From Paraburkholderia sp. BL21I4N1 (GTDB lineage: Bacteria; Pseudomonadota; Gammaproteobacteria; Burkholderiales; Burkholderiaceae), in contig NZ_PVEN01000028.1 of assembly GCF_002973525.1 (NCBI RefSeq), forward strand, positions 1 through 64,000: a stretch of DNA of 64,000 nucleotides, read 5' to 3'. This document shows positions 25,298 through 32,277 of the stretch, piece by piece. The notes below the pieces were generated by a model. The model searched no databases, was not told the origin of the DNA, and saw only the letters and a program-made list of their open reading frames with translations. Both the position numbers and the translations under genes were made by a program. Position 1 is the first letter of the stretch, and each line of letters begins with the position of its first letter.

Positions 25298-25365
25298 GCA
25301 TGGGTATTCGATGATGCTACGTCAATAATCGGTACAACAGAAAAGATCTTTGAAGGAGAACGGCG

Positions 25366-25671
25366 ATGCGTGAAGTCCGGATATTTGAATTGGAACAGGG
25401 CGAACCCGTGGCGGCCTGGCGTGTCGCGCGTCCGTCGATTTTCAAGGTGATCTCGGGCGAGATCTGGCTGACCGTCGAAGGCGAAACGATGGATCATTGG
25501 CTTGCCACCGGCGAATCGGTCGAGTTGCCGCGGCATGCGGTGGCGTGGATCAGCGCCGGTCAGGCCGGGGCGCGTTTCGCGGTGGCGAGCGGCTCGGAAC
25601 ACGTGGTGGCCAAGCTGGTTCCGGGCCTGTCCGTGTTCGCTTGGCTGCCGCGCTGGTTGGGCGCGGCTTGA
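25366..25671 (+). CDS. DUF2917 family small protein
   Basis: A 101-residue protein with no signal peptide and no membrane span. It starts MREVRIFELEQGEPVAAWRV and has a cupin-like pattern (FKVISGEIWLTVEGETMDHW, ATGESVELPRHAVAWISAG) typical of DUF2917. The repeated GEIWLT/GESVEL pattern suggests a small beta-barrel fold. Function of the family is unknown. AAGGAG precedes the ATG. It is divergent from, and probably regulated by, the MocR protein. Confidence 0.8.
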   Translation: MREVRIFELEQGEPVAAWRVARPSIFKVISGEIWLTVEGETMDHWLATGESVELPRHAVAWISAGQAGARFAVASGSEHVVAKLVPGLSVFAWLPRWLGAA

Positions 25672-25685
25672 TAACCCGAGCCGGC

Positions 25686-26933
25686 CTAATAGTCCCCAAC
25701 GTAGCGCGCGCGTGGCCGGATCAGGCGGCCGTCGCGCGCCTGTTCCATGGCGTGCGCGATCCAGCCGACCACCCGGCCCACCGCGAATAACGTGAATGCC
25801 GCGCCGGCGGGCAAGCCGAGCACGCGTTCGATCGCGACCAGCGCATAGTCCACGTTCGGTTGCGCGCCGGTCGTGTCGTACACCGTGCGCGCCAGCGCGA
25901 GCACCTCGCCGAGTGGCGAACGGGCCGGCGCGCAATCGGCGAGCAGGCTCAGCAGGAGCCGCGCGCGCGGATCGCCGTCTGGATAAAGCGGGTGCCCGAA
26001 GCCCGACAGCGTCGGCCCAGGCGCCCCGTGTTCGAGGCGCGCAAAGCGGTTCGCCAGATAACGGTCGAGATCGGGCGCGCGCGACGCCTCGTCGAGCAAC
26101 GCGGCGATCCGCACGGTTTCGCCGCCATGTCGCGGTCCCGACAACGCGGCGAGTCCGCCCGCCACCGCGCCGAACAAATGGGTTCCCGTCGACGTAATAC
26201 AGCGCACCGTAAACGTCGACGCATTCAGCTCATGATCCGCGCAGGCCACCAGGGCCGCTCTCAACAACCCGGCCTGCTGACGGTTGCGCACCTGCCACGC
26301 CGACGCGAGTTGCCGATGCAGCGGTTCGTTCGACGGCGCCGCCGAGATCATCGCGGCGGCCAGCAACCGCATCACGGCGCACGCGGTGTCGAGTTGCGCA
26401 TCGCGGCCGAGCGCCCACACGCGCGGCATCTGCGCCGCCGCGGCCGGCAGCAGCACGAGCGCGCGGTCGAGCGGCGTGCTGTCGCCCCACAGTTTCAGCC
26501 ATGCGTTCCACTGCGCGGCGGCGAACGGCACCGCCGGCGCCTGAGCAATGCGGCGCTCGCCGCATTCCCATAGCAAGGCGGCGACGTCCTCGAGCGACGC
26601 GTTACCCGCCAGCTCCATCGCATCACGCCCGCGATACAGCAGGCGGCCGTCGGCCACCAGCGTGATCGATGATTCGAGCACCGGCACGCCCCAGTCCAGC
26701 ACCTTCTGCGCCACCTTGCCGGCGCGCTTGCCGTCTTCCTTGCGTTTGGCGAGGCGCCGCACTTGGGCGGCGTCGTAGAGGCGGTGTTTGCTTTGCGCGT
26801 CCGGCGTCGACTGGAGCATGCCGCGGCTCACGTAGGCGTAGAGCGTGGGCAGGCTGATGCCGAGCGCGGCGGCGGCTTCCGGTGCGGTCAGGAAATTCGA
26901 GGCGGGCATGGGAGGGGGCGCGGAAGCGGGCAT
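25686..26933 (-). CDS. Citrate-synthase-like enzyme fused to an N-terminal helix-turn-helix domain
   Basis: A 415-residue protein. Residues about 13-60 form a MerR/excisionase-type helix-turn-helix (FLTAPEAAAALGISLPTLYA, then YVSRGML). From about 80 the sequence is a citrate synthase domain with DHELNAST (H234), GPRHGGE (H269), GFGHPLYP (H314) and NVDYALVAI (D362), so the His-His-Asp catalytic set is present; the residue after H314 is Pro rather than the usual Arg, which may alter the keto-acid substrate. It may make citrate, 2-methylcitrate or another product and sense it through the DNA-binding part. It faces the CoA-transferase gene over an AT-rich palindrome cluster. Confidence 0.88.
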   Translation of the reverse strand: MPASAPPPMPASNFLTAPEAAAALGISLPTLYAYVSRGMLQSTPDAQSKHRLYDAAQVRRLAKRKEDGKRAGKVAQKVLDWGVPVLESSITLVADGRLLYRGRDAMELAGNASLEDVAALLWECGERRIAQAPAVPFAAAQWNAWLKLWGDSTPLDRALVLLPAAAAQMPRVWALGRDAQLDTACAVMRLLAAAMISAAPSNEPLHRQLASAWQVRNRQQAGLLRAALVACADHELNASTFTVRCITSTGTHLFGAVAGGLAALSGPRHGGETVRIAALLDEASRAPDLDRYLANRFARLEHGAPGPTLSGFGHPLYPDGDPRARLLLSLLADCAPARSPLGEVLALARTVYDTTGAQPNVDYALVAIERVLGLPAGAAFTLFAVGRVVGWIAHAMEQARDGRLIRPRARYVGDY

Positions 26934-26956
26934 GGAAATCGATAAGAACCGAAGAA

Positions 26957-26990
26957 ATCAATATATATTGATTATGATAATCAAGGTTGA
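26957..26990. promoter_or_regulatory. AT-rich cluster of overlapping palindromes (candidate operator of the HTH-citrate synthase)
   Basis: ATCAATATATATTGAT (26957-26972) is a perfect 16-bp palindrome. TGATTATGATAATCA (26969-26983) is a second, sharing four bases with the first. TCAAGGTTGA (26981-26990) is a third. All are built from TGAT/ATCA or TTGA/TCAA half-sites. A TATGAT -10 for the CoA-transferase gene lies inside. The block is strikingly AT-rich relative to its surroundings. Confidence 0.7.
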
Positions 26991-27049
26991 TTGAGAAGGG
27001 ATGAAATTCTAGACTCGGTTTCACTTTCCCTCGCTTCGGCACCCACGCC

Positions 27050-28438
27050 ATGACGCCTGAACTCGCTCTCAAACAGATCTGGACGCTCGCGGGCTGCGAC
27101 CCGACTGCGCTGCACGCCGTCACCCTCAGCGGTGACGATCCGGGGTTGCCGTCGGTCTTCCGGGTCGGCACGCTGGCGTCGGCAACTATCGCCGCGACCG
27201 GCCTCGCGGCCGCCGAATATCATCGCTTGCGCTCCGGCCGTCGGCAGCATGTCGCGGTGCAGATGCGGCGCGCGCTCGCGTCGTTTCGCAGCGAACGCTA
27301 TTTGCGTATCGACGACGGGCCGCCGCCCGCGTTGCGCGATCCGGTGATGGGTTTCTACGAGACGCGCGACGGCCGCTGGATTCAATTGCACACGAATTTT
27401 CCGCACCACCTGCAAGGGGTGTTGACGGTGCTCGACTGCGAGAACAGTCCTGCCGCGGTGGCGGCCGCGATTCGCGAGTGGGACGGTGCGGCGCTCGACC
27501 AGACGCTCGCCGATGCGGGCCTCTGCGCGGCGTTGATTCGACCGCCCGAGGAGTGGGCCGCGCTCGAGCAGGCGCAGGCGATTGCGGGTCTGCCGCTGTT
27601 CGAGATCGAGCGCATTGGCGACGCGCCAGCCGAACCGCCGCGCCTCGGTGATGCGAACCGGGCGTTAGCGGGAGTGCGGGTGCTGGATCTGTCTCGCATC
27701 ATCGCTGGACCGGTGGCGGGGCGAGCGCTCGCGCAGCACGGCGCGGACGTGTTGATGATCAATGGCCCGCATTTGCCGAACATCGCGCCGCTGCTGATCG
27801 ACAACGGACGCGGCAAGCGCTCGGCGCTGCTCGATCTGCGCGAGGCGACCGGGTGTGACATCTTGCGCGGTCTTGCCGGCGACGCCGACGTGTTCTTGCA
27901 GGCTTATCGCCCCGGCGCGCTGGCGGCGCGCGGATTTGGTCCCGAGGCGCTGGCGCGGATCCGGCCGGGGATGGTGTATGTCTCGGTGTCCGCCTACGGG
28001 CACGAAGGGCCGTGGTCGCAACGGCGTGGCTTCGATAGCCTGGTGCAGTCGGCGAGCGGCATTGCGTGGACCGAGCGGCGAGCGGCGGGCTGCACCGAGC
28101 CGAAACATCTGCCGTGTCAGGCGTTAGATCACGCGACCGGCTACCTCGCCGCGTTCGGCGCGATGATCGCGTTGGCGCGGCGCGCGACTGAAGGCGGAAG
28201 CTGGCACGTGCGGCTCTCGCTGGCGCAAACGGGACGGTGGTTGCAGTCGTTCGGGCAGATTGCCGAGGGCTGGAAAGCGCCCGATGTGTCGCTCGGCGAT
28301 GTGCGCGATTGTCTGGGGACGGTGGCCTCCGAATTCGGCCGTGTGCTGGGCGTGTTGCCTGCTGAAGAGCTGGACGAAACACCGGCGTTTTTTGCATTGC
28401 CGCCGGCCCGGTTAGGTGCGCACGAGGCCACCTGGTAG
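27050..28438 (+). CDS. CaiB/BaiF (class III) CoA-transferase with rearranged halves
   Basis: A 462-residue protein. Residues about 215-400 are a standard N-terminal CaiB domain (LAGVRVLDLSRIIAGPVAGR, VFLQAYRPGALAARGFGPEA, VSVSAYGHEGPW) with the catalytic Asp in ALDHATGYLAAFGA. Residues about 38-210, however, look like the part that normally follows it (helix AATGLAAAEYHRLRSGRRQH without the Asp, then MGFYETRDGRWIQLH). The end (PPARLGAHEATW) is the usual CaiB tail. So the halves appear in reversed order, as in a circular permutation or a truncated tandem fusion. It probably moves CoA between acyl-CoA and an organic acid. Divergent from the HTH-citrate-synthase gene. Confidence 0.82.
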   Translation: MTPELALKQIWTLAGCDPTALHAVTLSGDDPGLPSVFRVGTLASATIAATGLAAAEYHRLRSGRRQHVAVQMRRALASFRSERYLRIDDGPPPALRDPVMGFYETRDGRWIQLHTNFPHHLQGVLTVLDCENSPAAVAAAIREWDGAALDQTLADAGLCAALIRPPEEWAALEQAQAIAGLPLFEIERIGDAPAEPPRLGDANRALAGVRVLDLSRIIAGPVAGRALAQHGADVLMINGPHLPNIAPLLIDNGRGKRSALLDLREATGCDILRGLAGDADVFLQAYRPGALAARGFGPEALARIRPGMVYVSVSAYGHEGPWSQRRGFDSLVQSASGIAWTERRAAGCTEPKHLPCQALDHATGYLAAFGAMIALARRATEGGSWHVRLSLAQTGRWLQSFGQIAEGWKAPDVSLGDVRDCLGTVASEFGRVLGVLPAEELDETPAFFALPPARLGAHEATW

Positions 28439-28463
28439 TGGCTTCGCCCCGCGCTCGTGCTGC

Positions 28464-29210
28464 CTACTTCCGCAACTCCGCAACGAAGTCGTAGTAATCG
28501 TTGCGGCAATACGTATCGGTCAATTCGATTGCCCGCTGGTCTGCGGTGTAGCCCACGCGGGTAATGAGCAGCAACGCGTCGTTCGGCGCGATGCTCATCT
28601 GCTGCGCGATTTCGTCGCTCGCATTCACGGCGCGGAAATGCTGCAGCGCGCGCACGATCGTCAGTCCGCGCTGTTCGAGGTACGTGTACAACGAATCGCC
28701 GATGGCTTGCGGATCGGGGATCACCGCGGAAGGGAAGGTGGAGTTCTCCACCGCCATCACGATGCCGTCGGCCAGCCGCAAACGCCGCAATCGCGTGACC
28801 GCTGCGGCCGGCGACAAGCCGAGCTGAATCACTTCGTCGCGATTGGCCGGCAGGATTTCGCGCGACAGCCACTTCGAACTCGGCGTGAAACCCCGGCGCC
28901 GCAGCATTTCGCTAAAGCTCGACAGACGCGACAGCGGATCTTCATAGCGCGGTGTGATGAAACTGCCCGCGCCCTGCGTGCGCCGGATCAGGCCTTGCTC
29001 GACCAGCAATGCGATCGCCTTGCGCGACGTGATGCGCGATACGCCGAGCGCTTCGGACAGCACACGCTCCGAGGGCAGGGCCTCGCCGGCGTTCCAGCGG
29101 TTTTCGTGAATCGCGGTGCCAAGCTTGCGGGCAAGTTGCAGATACAGCGGCGTGTCGTTTTCCGGGTCCGGGCGCAGATCGCGCCAGCGGTCTTCCGAGG
29201 CAGAGTTCAT
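28464..29210 (-). CDS. GntR-family regulator with UTRA domain (HutC/NagR-like)
   Basis: A 248-residue repressor. Residues about 20-90 hold the GntR winged helix (PLYLQLARKLGTAIHENRWN, LPSERVLSEALGVSRITSRK, LIRRTQGAGSFIT). About 105-245 is a UTRA effector-binding domain (LQHFRAVNASDEIAQQMS, ITRVGYTADQRAIELTD). The sequence resembles NagR/DasR-type regulators that bind amino-sugar phosphates, but no amino-sugar genes are adjacent, so the effector is open. ATG 29210 is used; a GTG nine nt upstream is also possible. It is divergent from the aldo/keto reductase gene with 150 bp between. Confidence 0.88.
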   Translation of the reverse strand: MNSASEDRWRDLRPDPENDTPLYLQLARKLGTAIHENRWNAGEALPSERVLSEALGVSRITSRKAIALLVEQGLIRRTQGAGSFITPRYEDPLSRLSSFSEMLRRRGFTPSSKWLSREILPANRDEVIQLGLSPAAAVTRLRRLRLADGIVMAVENSTFPSAVIPDPQAIGDSLYTYLEQRGLTIVRALQHFRAVNASDEIAQQMSIAPNDALLLITRVGYTADQRAIELTDTYCRNDYYDFVAELRK

Positions 29211-29360
29211 GGGGCTCACGCAAGAAGGGCAAGCGGCAATTCTATGACATCGGCGCGCTGCGTTATAGCGGGCTTTTGCCTGGTGCCCGATCGCATGCCC
29301 GTTCAGCCGCTAAACTCGTTCCATGCTTCACCTACCATTGAGCCACTTCGAGGAGTCAGC

Positions 29361-30206
29361 ATGACGAGCGACATCGCAAGCGTGAGCCTGCCCGACGGCG
29401 AACGCATTCCGAAACTGGGGCAGGGCACGTGGGAAATGGGCGAGGTGCCGACGCGGCGCGCCGCCGAAATCGCCGCGCTGCGCTGCGGGATCGAATTGGG
29501 CATGACGCTGATCGATACCGCGGAAATGTACGGCGACGGTGCGACCGAACAGCTCCTCGGCGAGGCGCTCGCCGGCTTGCGCGACCCGCTGTTTCTGGTC
29601 AGCAAGGTGTATCCGCATAACGCCAGCCGGCGCGGCGTGATCGCGGCCTGTGAACAGAGCCTCAAGCGTTTGAAGACGGATCGGCTCGATCTGTATCTGC
29701 TGCACTGGCGCGGCTCGGTGCCGCTCGCGGAAACCGTCGAAGGTTTCGAGGCGCTGCGGCGGGCCGGCAAGATTCGCCACTGGGGCGTCAGCAATTTCGA
29801 CACCGACGATATGGAAGAACTCGTCGCGACACCCGGCGGCGACGCCTGCGCGACCAATCAGATTCTGTATAACGTGGCGCGTCGCGGGCCGGCGTTCGAC
29901 CTGCTGCCATGGCTCGCCGCGCACAAGATGCCGGCAATGGCCTACAGCCCGGTCGATCACGCGCGTTTGCCGAAGCGCTCGCCGCTCGACGATATCGCCG
30001 ATGCGCGCGGCGTCTCGGTGTTTCAGGTAGCGCTCGCGTGGGTGTTGCGCGAGCCGGGCGTGTTCGCGATTCCGAAGGCGGGGCGCGTCGAGCACGTGCG
30101 GGACAACCATCGCGCCTCGCAACTGCGGCTCGGCGCCGATGAACTCGCGGCGCTCGACGCCTACTTCAAACCGCCGCGCAGCAAGCGGGCGCTCGAAATG
30201 CTGTGA
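29361..30206 (+). CDS. Aldo/keto reductase
   Basis: A 281-residue NAD(P)H-dependent TIM-barrel reductase. The catalytic tetrad is D52, Y57 (IDTAEMYGDG), K82 (LVSKVYP) and H115 (LYLLHWRG). WGVSNFDTDDM and the C-terminal AIPKAGRVEHVRDN cofactor-binding segment are typical of AKR family 5-like bacterial enzymes. ATG 29361 has GAGGAG eight nt upstream; the open extension to 28416 runs antisense to the GntR gene and is not coding. Substrate unknown; control by the divergent GntR protein is plausible. Confidence 0.92.
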   Translation: MTSDIASVSLPDGERIPKLGQGTWEMGEVPTRRAAEIAALRCGIELGMTLIDTAEMYGDGATEQLLGEALAGLRDPLFLVSKVYPHNASRRGVIAACEQSLKRLKTDRLDLYLLHWRGSVPLAETVEGFEALRRAGKIRHWGVSNFDTDDMEELVATPGGDACATNQILYNVARRGPAFDLLPWLAAHKMPAMAYSPVDHARLPKRSPLDDIADARGVSVFQVALAWVLREPGVFAIPKAGRVEHVRDNHRASQLRLGADELAALDAYFKPPRSKRALEML

Positions 30207-30218
30207 GCGCGTTCGCCA

Positions 30219-30710
30219 TCAATTGCAACTGTGATGCATGTGCACGGAGCCTAGCACCGCGACTTCCGCGGGCGTGTGCCTGAGCGAATCGTCGCTGACT
30301 TGCGAGGCGTCGGCGATGAAATCGTCGACGATCGCGGACACCTGCGTGTTGCGCAGGCACAGCGACACGCGCTGCGTTTCATTGGCCGGCAACGCGGAAC
30401 GCTGACCGAGGAACAGCACGCCGTACTGATAGCCGTGGATGATGCCGCGGATCGCGCCGACGCATTGGCCCTGCGCGACGTTGTCGTTTTTCCGCTTGCA
30501 GGTTTGCGCGAGCGAGTAGGCGGAGAAGCTGGGGTCGACCGGCGGCGCGGCTTGTGACAGCGTGGGTGACAGCGGCGCGGCCGTGGCTGCGGGCTGCGTG
30601 GGTGTTTGCGCCGGTGTTTGCGCATGAGCGAGCGATGCGAGGCCCAGCGCGGCGGCCATCAGCAGGCCAGTTGCCACGCGTGTTGCGAAGGGGGGGACGT
30701 TTCGTTGCAT
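30219..30710 (-). CDS. Exported Rap1a/Tai-family-like protein
   Basis: A 163-residue protein with a signal peptide (ATRVATGLLMAAALGLASLA, cleavage after AHA, about 30), a Pro/Thr/Ala linker and a C-terminal domain (about 62-163) with conserved cysteines: AQTCKRKN, GQCVGAIRGIIHGYQY, VSLCLRN and a final SCN. This matches the Rap1a/Tai fold of type VI secretion amidase immunity proteins. No T6SS effector is adjacent, so it may be an orphan immunity protein or a relative with another task. Its ribosome site lies inside a perfect hairpin. It is convergent with the aldo/keto reductase gene (12 bp apart). Confidence 0.72.
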   Translation of the reverse strand: MQRNVPPFATRVATGLLMAAALGLASLAHAQTPAQTPTQPAATAAPLSPTLSQAAPPVDPSFSAYSLAQTCKRKNDNVAQGQCVGAIRGIIHGYQYGVLFLGQRSALPANETQRVSLCLRNTQVSAIVDDFIADASQVSDDSLRHTPAEVAVLGSVHMHHSCN

Positions 30711-30720
30711 GTTGTGGTGC

Positions 30721-30751
30721 CCTCATATCGAACGTTGAACTTGATATGAGG
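30721..30751 (-). promoter_or_regulatory. Hairpin covering the ribosome site of the Rap1a/Tai-like gene
   Basis: On the minus strand CCTCATATC and GATATGAGG form a perfect 9-bp stem with a 13-nt loop. The GAGG of the 3' arm is the only plausible ribosome site, ending about 11 nt before the ATG. As DNA the same repeat could be an operator. Confidence 0.6.
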
Positions 30752-30928
30752 CGATCGCCGCGGTTTGGTTCCAGGTACGTGCCGTCCGATTGAGCCGGCC
30801 TCGCGCGGTGATGCTCGACCGGGGGATCGAGACATCACCGCCGATGCCAGCGGGCAGCGCACGGTAGCCGGCCGTGTCGTCGGCGAAGGTAGGGCGCGGG
30901 GGCCCCCTACCCATGAAACGGGCGATTG

Positions 30929-31870
30929 CTAGTGCCCGTTTCCTCCGCCGTTGCCACCGCCGTTACCGCTGCCGCCCTTGCCTCCGTGACCGCCGCCGAA
31001 GCCTCCGCCAAAGCCACCGCCGAACCCGCCACCGAAGCCACCGCCAAAGCCACCACCGAAACCACCGCCTTTGCCACTGCCTGGGCCGCCGCTGGAGCCG
31101 CCGCAACCACAGCCTGCGCTCCCGCTGCTGCCGCTGCTGCCGCCACCGCTGCTGCTTCCACCACTACTTCCACCGCCGCTGCTTCCACCGCCGCTACTTC
31201 CGCCACCGCTGCTTCCACCACCGCTGCTTCCGCCGCCGCTACTTCCACCGCCGCTGCTTCCGCCGCCGCTGCTTCCGCCGCCGCTGCTTCCGCCACCGCT
31301 GCTTCCGCCGCCGCTGCTTCCGCCACCGCTGCTTCCGCCGCCGCTACTTCCGCCGCCGCTGCTTCCACCGCCACCGCTGCTACTTCCCTTGCCGCCTGCA
31401 CCCGAAGAACTTCCGCTGCCGCTGCCCGAACCAGCGGCGCCACCCGCCGCGCCGCTCCCATTCGCGCCGGCACCGCTGTTGCCTCCGCTCGCCGCACCGT
31501 TGCTGCCGCTGCCGCCGCCATGATGGCCGCAGCCGGCCACATTGACGCTCTCGCAGCCTTGCGGCTGGAAGATCGCGGCCGCGTCGTCGGCGGCGGTCGT
31601 GTCGCCGGGCGCGATGCCCGTCGCCGATTCGCCGGCGCTCATGCCTGTCGTCGCTTCACCCGCGATCGCGCCGTCGGCTTGCGCGACCGATCGCGTCGTG
31701 CCGTGCGTGGCGCTAGCCGGCAGCGGCGCATCGGCGAGTACGACCCACTTCGGGATCACATCGGTCGATGCCGGATAGGCGAGTTGAGTGGCCAACGCGG
31801 TGACGCCTGCCACGATCGCCGCATTCCGCAGGATCCCGAAGTAATGCCGGTTATATCTGGTGGTCTTCAT
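30929..31870 (-). CDS. Exported glycine/serine-repeat protein
   Basis: A 313-residue protein from ATG 31870 (GGAGAG about 5 nt upstream). The N-terminus has a basic stretch and a hydrophobic segment (NAAIVAGVTALATQLAYPAS) that is probably a signal peptide or anchor. After about 120 the sequence becomes almost pure Gly/Ser with Cys pairs (QGCESVNVAGCGHHGGG, AGCGCGG), a run of about 17 SSGGG pentads and a GGGF repeat block near the end. All three frames stay open here because of base composition; this frame is chosen because it alone has a plausible export signal and ribosome site. Function unknown; a surface or matrix-type structural role is a guess. Confidence 0.62.
   Translation of the reverse strand: MKTTRYNRHYFGILRNAAIVAGVTALATQLAYPASTDVIPKWVVLADAPLPASATHGTTRSVAQADGAIAGEATTGMSAGESATGIAPGDTTAADDAAAIFQPQGCESVNVAGCGHHGGGSGSNGAASGGNSGAGANGSGAAGGAAGSGSGSGSSSGAGGKGSSSGGGGSSGGGSSGGGSSGGGSSGGGSSGGGSSGGGSSGGGSSGGGSSGGGSSGGGSSGGGSSGGGSSGGGSSGGSSSGGGSSGSSGSAGCGCGGSSGGPGSGKGGGFGGGFGGGFGGGFGGGFGGGFGGGHGGKGGSGNGGGNGGGNGH
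30991..31074. repeat. 12-bp tandem repeats encoding GGGF
   Basis: Degenerate 12-bp units (ACCGCCGAAGCC-like) are repeated about seven times and encode Gly-Gly-Gly-Phe on the minus strand. Confidence 0.8.
31125..31385. repeat. 15-bp tandem repeats encoding SSGGG
   Basis: About seventeen 15-bp units (CCGCCGCTGCTTCC-like with A/G/T variants at wobble positions) encode the SSGGG pentads. The unit preserves frame on copy change. Confidence 0.85.
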
Positions 31871-32277
31871 CACATCTCTCCCGAGGGAAACGCCGGCGCC
31901 TCGCTGCCGCCATCTCTCATGCTGATTCCGCGGCGGCGGACCTGTCTGTTGCGGGCTGCGCCGCGCCCCCGAGTCGGGTTTGCCGATACTCGTCAATCGC
32001 TCGTCGTTGTCGTTCGAACCGCGCGAGCGCAGCCGTCATGCCGCGACGCGCTCGCCGGTTCCTTCCGAATCCCATCGGTTGCCGCGCCCGGTTTTAGGCG
32101 CGCTGGCGTTCCTCTGTCTGGACACTACTTAGCGATATCCATGCCACTGACCGCAAAGCCTTGCGGCGACAGGCGTCGGATAGGGGTGTGCGATGCCGGC
32201 GTCGAAAAAACACCGGAAAACGTTTCGGCGATGAAACGCGCGGCCCCGAAACTCAGGGGGCACCGCGCGCGGCCGAG
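31871..32277. other. 407-bp gap between the glycine-repeat gene and the ABC-transporter operon
   Basis: This is the upstream region of the glycine-repeat gene and the 3' flank of the ABC operon, both on the minus strand. Open frames here have Arg-rich non-protein composition. I see no strong hairpin plus T-run; an imperfect A-rich hairpin near 32205-32240 could end the operon but is weak. Confidence 0.4.

Noticed and set aside
31125..31385. Regular repeats resembling a CRISPR array
   Set aside because: Units are 15 bp, contiguous and without spacers, and they encode SSGGG pentads. No cas gene is nearby.
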